DNA from: an uncultured Gemmatimonadales bacterium
GTDB lineage: Bacteria; Gemmatimonadota; Gemmatimonadetes; Longimicrobiales; Gaopeijiaceae
Direction: 5' to 3'
DNA: 17,502 nt
NCBI GenBank assembly: GCA_937983085.1
Contig: CALJKZ010000031.1
Coordinates: 1-17,502 of the forward strand
Every line of letters begins with the position of its first letter. The first letter of the stretch is position 1. This document shows positions 14,856 to 17,502 of the stretch, one piece after another. The notes beneath the pieces were generated by a model. It saw only the letters and a program-made list of their open reading frames with translations. It did not search any database and had not been told where the DNA came from. Made by a program: the position numbers and the translations under genes.

Positions 14856-14895
14856 CCCTTCCTCCCGATAAGGTCCCACGTGCCGGGGGGCGGAC
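14836..14895. repeat. 12-bp perfect inverted repeat before the serine hydrolase
   Basis: Arms GTCCGCCCCCCG (14836-14847) and CGGGGGGCGGAC (14884-14895) are exact reverse complements separated by 36 bases. In the hydrolase mRNA the loop would hold the leader's ribosome binding site and start codon, and the 3' arm would cover leader codons 3-7 just before the hydrolase start. Confidence 0.75.
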
Positions 14896-14962
14896 GACCC
14901 GTCACCGAGTTCGCCTCGGCTCCCCCATGCTCTGTCCCGTTCTACGTCCCGGCGGTCTCGGG

Positions 14963-14969
14963 GGATACG
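14963..14969 (-). promoter_or_regulatory. CGTATCC -10-like element for the serine hydrolase
   Basis: The minus strand reads CTCCGTATCCCCC, 108 bases before the leader ATG (14855) and 137 before the hydrolase ATG. The first distance fits the spacing seen at the other genes. Confidence 0.45.
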
Positions 14970-15027
14970 GAGCACCCCAGGAGAGCTCCAGGGCGGCGCG
15001 GAGCCGTGAGCGGCCACGAGATTGCCG

Positions 15028-15034
15028 CGTATCC
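15028..15034 (+). promoter_or_regulatory. CGTATCC -10-like element for the YHS lipoprotein gene
   Basis: The plus strand reads GCCGCGTATCCTCACCG, 85 bases before the GTG at 15119, paired outwards with the minus-strand copy at 14963-14969. Confidence 0.45.
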
Positions 15035-15076
15035 TCACCGTCGCGGGATGCGTAGACCGCTGTGAGTGCCGGACAT

Positions 15077-15088
15077 CGGGCCGGCCCG
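15077..15088. repeat. 12-bp perfect palindrome in the YHS gene leader
   Basis: CGGGCCGGCCCG is its own reverse complement and lies between the promoter-like element and the start codon. It could be an operator, but its pure G/C composition makes chance likely. Confidence 0.35.
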
Positions 15089-15118
15089 GCCGATCTCGAG
15101 TCAGCCAGGAGAACGATC

Positions 15119-15736
15119 GTGAGGGGTGGAGACATGGTGAGGATGGTGGTGATGGCGCTTGCTCTGAGCGCGTGCGTGGGTAGCGAAGACTCTGGTTCCG
15201 AGGCGGCGCCAGCAGGTGCCGCCGAGATGTCCGAGGCGGCCCGGCGGCTCGAGGAGATCAAGCAGGGTGACGACTGGAAGCCCGCAGTGGGTGGTACCTC
15301 GGTGATGGTGCTCGACGACGGCTTCGCCATCGCGGGCTTCGATCCCGTCGCCTACTTCACGGAAGGAGGGCCCGTACCTGGGACCCCGGAGTGGACCTAC
15401 GAATGGCGTGACGCGGTGTGGCTCTTCTCCACGGAGCATCATAGGGACCTCTTCGCCAGCGACCCGGAAGCGTACGCGCCGCAGTACGGTGGCTGGTGTG
15501 CTTACGGAGTATCCGGGCACAAGGACGGGCCTGGGTACGGCGCCGAGACGAGACCTCAAGACAGCTGGTCCATCATCGACGGGAAGCTGTACTTCAACTG
15601 GAACCCTGCCATTGCCGACCGCTTCCGAAGCCAGTACACCCAACTCGTGGACGACGCGGACGGGTACTGGCCCGACGTGTCCGCCGATCTCGAAACGGGC
15701 GGCCGAGTGCATCGGCAGACCGGCCTGGATCGGTAA
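15119..15736 (+). CDS. YHS-domain lipoprotein
   Basis: A 205-residue protein. GTG 15119 is chosen because AGGAG precedes it by seven bases; an in-frame ATG at 15134 is less well placed. The N-terminus (MVVMALALSAC) ends in a lipobox L-S-A-C, so the protein is probably lipid-anchored. A Gly/Ala/Ser/Glu linker follows. The YHS-type domain is AGFDPVAYFTEGGPVPGTPEW, LFSTEHHRDLFASDPEAYAPQYGGWCAYGVS and IIDGKLYFNWN. YHS domains are cysteine/histidine modules linked to metal binding (for example heavy-metal ATPases); here a single Cys in GGWCAYG is conserved. A metal-binding periplasmic role is inferred. The stop is 13 bases from the convergent LysE gene. Confidence 0.9.
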   Translation: MRGGDMVRMVVMALALSACVGSEDSGSEAAPAGAAEMSEAARRLEEIKQGDDWKPAVGGTSVMVLDDGFAIAGFDPVAYFTEGGPVPGTPEWTYEWRDAVWLFSTEHHRDLFASDPEAYAPQYGGWCAYGVSGHKDGPGYGAETRPQDSWSIIDGKLYFNWNPAIADRFRSQYTQLVDDADGYWPDVSADLETGGRVHRQTGLDR

Positions 15737-15749
15737 GATCCGCCCGCAC

Positions 15750-16367
15750 TCATCGAGACGCGAATGCGGCGGTCAACCCGAGGCCGATGTAGACCACTCC
15801 GGCATACCGGCGACGTCGGCTCACGGCCTCCGGAGCTTCGGAGATCCTGCGGCCCAGCGAGCCGGCCAGTACCGCGTATCCGGCATCGGTAATCACCGCG
15901 AGGGCCACGAACAGGCAACCCAGTCGGACCAGTTGCGGGGCGACGGGCCCGGACGCCGCATCGACGAACTGCGGGAGGAAGGCCAGGAAGAAGAGCGCAG
16001 CCTTTGGATTCGTCAGATTCACGACGAATCCCTCCCAAGCAAGGCGCGCCAGCCCTTCCGTCTGAACGGCGTGCTCCCGGGTGCCCGGGCCGGCCGGGCG
16101 CAGCGCCTTCACTCCGAGGAAGATCAGATAGCCGGCGCCCAACATCTTGAGTACCCCGAGAGCCATGGGGTTCCCGGCAAGGACCGCGGTGAGCCCCACG
16201 GCGGCCGCAACGACGTGCGCCATCCCCCCCGCCCCGAGTCCGATCGTCGCGGCCAGCCCTCCCCAGGTGCCTTGCTCCAGACTCCGCGCGACCACGAAGG
16301 TCACCGCCGGACCGGGCACCAGGAGGACCCCAAGACTGGCCGCGACGAACAGTCCGAGATCCGTCAC
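15750..16367 (-). CDS. LysE/RhtB-family amino-acid exporter
   Basis: A 205-residue inner-membrane protein with about six hydrophobic helices. The family signature is clear: LGVLLVPGPAVTFVVARSLEQG at the N-terminus (P-G-P motif), GLGAGGMAHVVAAAVGL, AGYLIFLGVKALR and the diagnostic WEGFVVNLTNPKAALFFLAFLPQF. Members export amino acids or related small solutes by proton exchange. Specificity cannot be read from sequence. The GTG start at 16367 overlaps the DoxX stop in a GTGA (16364-16367), so translation is coupled to the DoxX gene and both fall under the MarR-type operator. Confidence 0.94.
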   Translation of the reverse strand: MTDLGLFVAASLGVLLVPGPAVTFVVARSLEQGTWGGLAATIGLGAGGMAHVVAAAVGLTAVLAGNPMALGVLKMLGAGYLIFLGVKALRPAGPGTREHAVQTEGLARLAWEGFVVNLTNPKAALFFLAFLPQFVDAASGPVAPQLVRLGCLFVALAVITDAGYAVLAGSLGRRISEAPEAVSRRRRYAGVVYIGLGLTAAFASR

Positions 16368-16849
16368 TGGGCGTGCGCGTCTCGATAGCTCCCGCCCGTG
16401 ACCTTCTCCACGATGACCCGATCGACGGAGAGGGCCCCTCCGCCACTCAGTACGAGGGCGGCCGCAAGGGCCAGAGTCAGCACGAAGAACTCCACGCCTT
16501 CGCCGGCCTGGCTCCCCGACCAGTTCATGAAGAAGCCGTAAGGGAGGTGCACCGTGACCATCGCCACGAACATGGTCACGCCAATGACCAGGGCCGAGAC
16601 CCGTGTGGCGAGGCCGAGAATCAGAAGAACGGCGCCGACCGACTCGGCGACGATGGCGGCAAGCCCGAGCAGGTAGGGAAAACCCATCGTCTGTGTGAAG
16701 AAGTCCATCGTTCCGGCGAATCCGAAGCCGCCGAACCAGCCGAACACCTTCTGGAGGCCGTGGGGCAGGATGACCAACCCGAGACCGACTCTCAGCAGGA
16801 TCGGCACGTGCGAAGATCCCGTGTTCAACACCTTGATGACAGCACTCAT
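16364..16849 (-). CDS. DoxX-family membrane protein
   Basis: A 161-residue inner-membrane protein. ATG 16849 has GAGG six bases upstream; an in-frame ATG at 16861 lacks spacing for a site. Family phrases are LLRVGLGLVILPHGLQKVFGWFGGFGFAGTMDFF, the second helix with LAAIVAESVGAVLLILGLATRVSALVIG, then VTVHLPYGFF and a final helix (VEFFVLTLALAAALVLSG). DoxX proteins in some bacteria form redox-related membrane complexes linked to oxidative or thiol stress and are often MarR/HxlR-regulated; the reaction is unknown. It is the first gene of the DoxX-LysE unit, divergent from marR. Confidence 0.94.
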   Translation of the reverse strand: MSAVIKVLNTGSSHVPILLRVGLGLVILPHGLQKVFGWFGGFGFAGTMDFFTQTMGFPYLLGLAAIVAESVGAVLLILGLATRVSALVIGVTMFVAMVTVHLPYGFFMNWSGSQAGEGVEFFVLTLALAAALVLSGGGALSVDRVIVEKVTGGSYRDAHAQ

Positions 16850-16877
16850 CGCGCACCTCATCGAAAGAGGATATATT

Positions 16878-16917
16878 TTGTTGTTCGCTCAACTATATAT
16901 TGTTGCTCACTCAACAA
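16878..16917. promoter_or_regulatory. Double MarR-type operator between doxX and marR
   Basis: Two copies of GTTG-N6-CAAC lie 22 bp apart (16880-16893 and 16902-16915). The second extends to a perfect TTGTTG-CTCACT-CAACAA. The spacing of about two helical turns would put two dimers on one face of the DNA. A minus-strand promoter-like pair, TTGTTG (16915-16920) and TATAGT (16892-16897) with a 17-base spacer, overlaps both sites. The region is strikingly AT-rich compared with the window. Confidence 0.7.
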
Positions 16918-16926
16918 CAAGCCCTC

Positions 16927-17376
16927 ATGTCGGTCATTTCAGAAGAAGAGTTGCGCGCCTGGCGTTCCCTCTTGAACGCCCACTCGGCTGCTATCCGGCG
17001 CATCAATCGTCTCCTACAGGAACAGGATGGGCTGGCGCTGGAGTCCTACGACGTGCTGCTCGAGCTGTACAACGCGCCCCATCGCCGACTTCGACTCAAT
17101 GAGCTGGGGGAGCGGGTCGTACTGACCCGTAGCGGGATCTCACGCCTCGTCAGCCGCCTCGAGGACGAGGGGCTCGTTCGGCGGACCTCGGTGGAGGGGG
17201 ACGGGCGTGGCGTCCATGCAGAGCTCACGACCGCCGGTAGTCGCGCGTTCAAACGCACGTGGCCGCTCTACGCGGCGGGGATCCGCGATGTCTTCGCATC
17301 GCACCTCACGAGCCAGGAGGCGACACTGGTCGCGGATGTTCTGGAGCGCGTCTCGTCGGGATCGACGGACGCCTGA
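16927..17376 (+). CDS. MarR-family transcriptional regulator
   Basis: A 149-residue winged-helix repressor. The N-terminal helix (WRSLLNAHSAAIRRINRLLQEQ) leads to LESYDVLLELYNAPHRRLRLNELGERVV, the recognition helix TRSGISRLVSRLEDEGLVRR and the wing VEGDGRGVHAELTTAG, followed by C-terminal dimer helices. MarR dimers release DNA on binding phenolic ligands or on thiol oxidation; this protein has no cysteine, so ligand binding is more likely than oxidation sensing. ATG 16927 has no visible ribosome binding site; a TTG at 16900 would lie inside the operator. It probably represses itself and the divergent doxX-lysE unit. Confidence 0.94.
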   Translation: MSVISEEELRAWRSLLNAHSAAIRRINRLLQEQDGLALESYDVLLELYNAPHRRLRLNELGERVVLTRSGISRLVSRLEDEGLVRRTSVEGDGRGVHAELTTAGSRAFKRTWPLYAAGIRDVFASHLTSQEATLVADVLERVSSGSTDA

Positions 17377-17427
17377 TCGAGTCGTTCGGCGGCGGCGACG
17401 CCAAGGAGCGTTGCGGACGACCCCAAG

Positions 17428-17500
17428 TGACCCGGGTGGGGCTCGAACCCACGACCTACTGATTAAAAGTCAGTTGCTCTGCCAGCTGAGCTACCGGGTC
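17428..17500 (-). tRNA. tRNA-Lys (anticodon UUU)
   Basis: The minus strand folds as a standard 73-base tRNA. The acceptor stem is GACCCGG with CCGGGTC, the D arm is GCTC-AGCTGGCA-GAGC, the anticodon arm is ACTGA-CTTTTAA-TCAGT with anticodon TTT, and the T arm is GTGGG-TTCGAGC-CCCAC. The discriminator is A and CCA is not encoded (CTT follows). Any promoter lies outside the window. Confidence 0.97.
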
Positions 17501-17502
17501 GC

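Noticed and set aside
13952..14905. Second long minus-strand frame within the serine hydrolase
   Set aside because: It lies in another frame of the same strand and reads as Arg/Gly-rich low-complexity sequence; the hydrolase motifs fix the true frame.
14560..15881. Two CGTATCC copies inside coding sequence (14560 and 15875)
   Set aside because: They do not precede a gene in the right orientation and match the number expected by chance.

Overview
This window is a GC-rich, gene-dense bacterial chromosome segment: about 17 protein genes, one tRNA and roughly 2 kb of non-coding DNA in 17.5 kb. The organism is most likely a Gram-negative with an outer membrane from the Gemmatimonadota/Acidobacteriota sphere. 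This is an inference from the ADOP-type FtsX permease at the left edge, the many Sec-exported hydrolases and hypotheticals, two predicted outer-membrane barrels and a secreted DinB-fold protein. There are no phage genes, transposases or CRISPR arrays; it looks like ordinary chromosome with a strong cell-envelope bias.

Layout, left to right. (1) 1-567: C-terminal end of a MacB/FtsX-type ABC permease. (2) 758-2323, minus strand: an exported protein of unknown function followed by an SDR oxidoreductase. (3) 2501-5266, plus strand: a stand-alone ATP-grasp ligase, a small four-helix membrane protein (DoxX-like), a secreted DinB-fold protein and a secreted TPR-like protein whose C-terminus seems cut off by a frameshift. 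(4) 5355-6290, minus: an ECF sigma factor with a C-terminal SnoaL-like domain. (5) 6416-10833, minus: a three-gene envelope operon (MMPL/RND transporter, LolA-like periplasmic protein, outer-membrane barrel), the last two coupled by a GTGA overlap. (6) 11055-11645, minus: a small OmpA-type barrel with a strong UUCG-capped terminator. (7) 11969-13042, plus: exported metallo-beta-lactamase-fold hydrolase. (8) 13078-14826, minus: exported class-C-like serine hydrolase with an unusual 5' leader. (9) 15119-15736, plus: YHS-domain lipoprotein. (10) 15750-16849, minus: DoxX and LysE/RhtB genes overlapping by GTGA, divergent from a marR gene (16927-17376) across a compact double operator. (11) 17428-17500, minus: tRNA-Lys(UUU).

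The most notable signal is in the DNA between the genes. The heptamer CGTATC[C/T], pointing towards the downstream gene, precedes almost every inferred transcription unit, usually 70-110 bases before the start codon. I counted 11 copies in about 2 kb of non-coding DNA and only two in about 15 kb of coding DNA. In all three divergent intergenic regions where it occurs, two copies point outwards. I read it as the -10 element (TATCCN) of the main promoter class of this organism. The MarR-controlled locus lacks it and has AT-rich promoter-like DNA instead. Other signals are a leader peptide plus 12-bp inverted repeat before the serine hydrolase, the MarR double operator, and several enzymes with altered signature residues.
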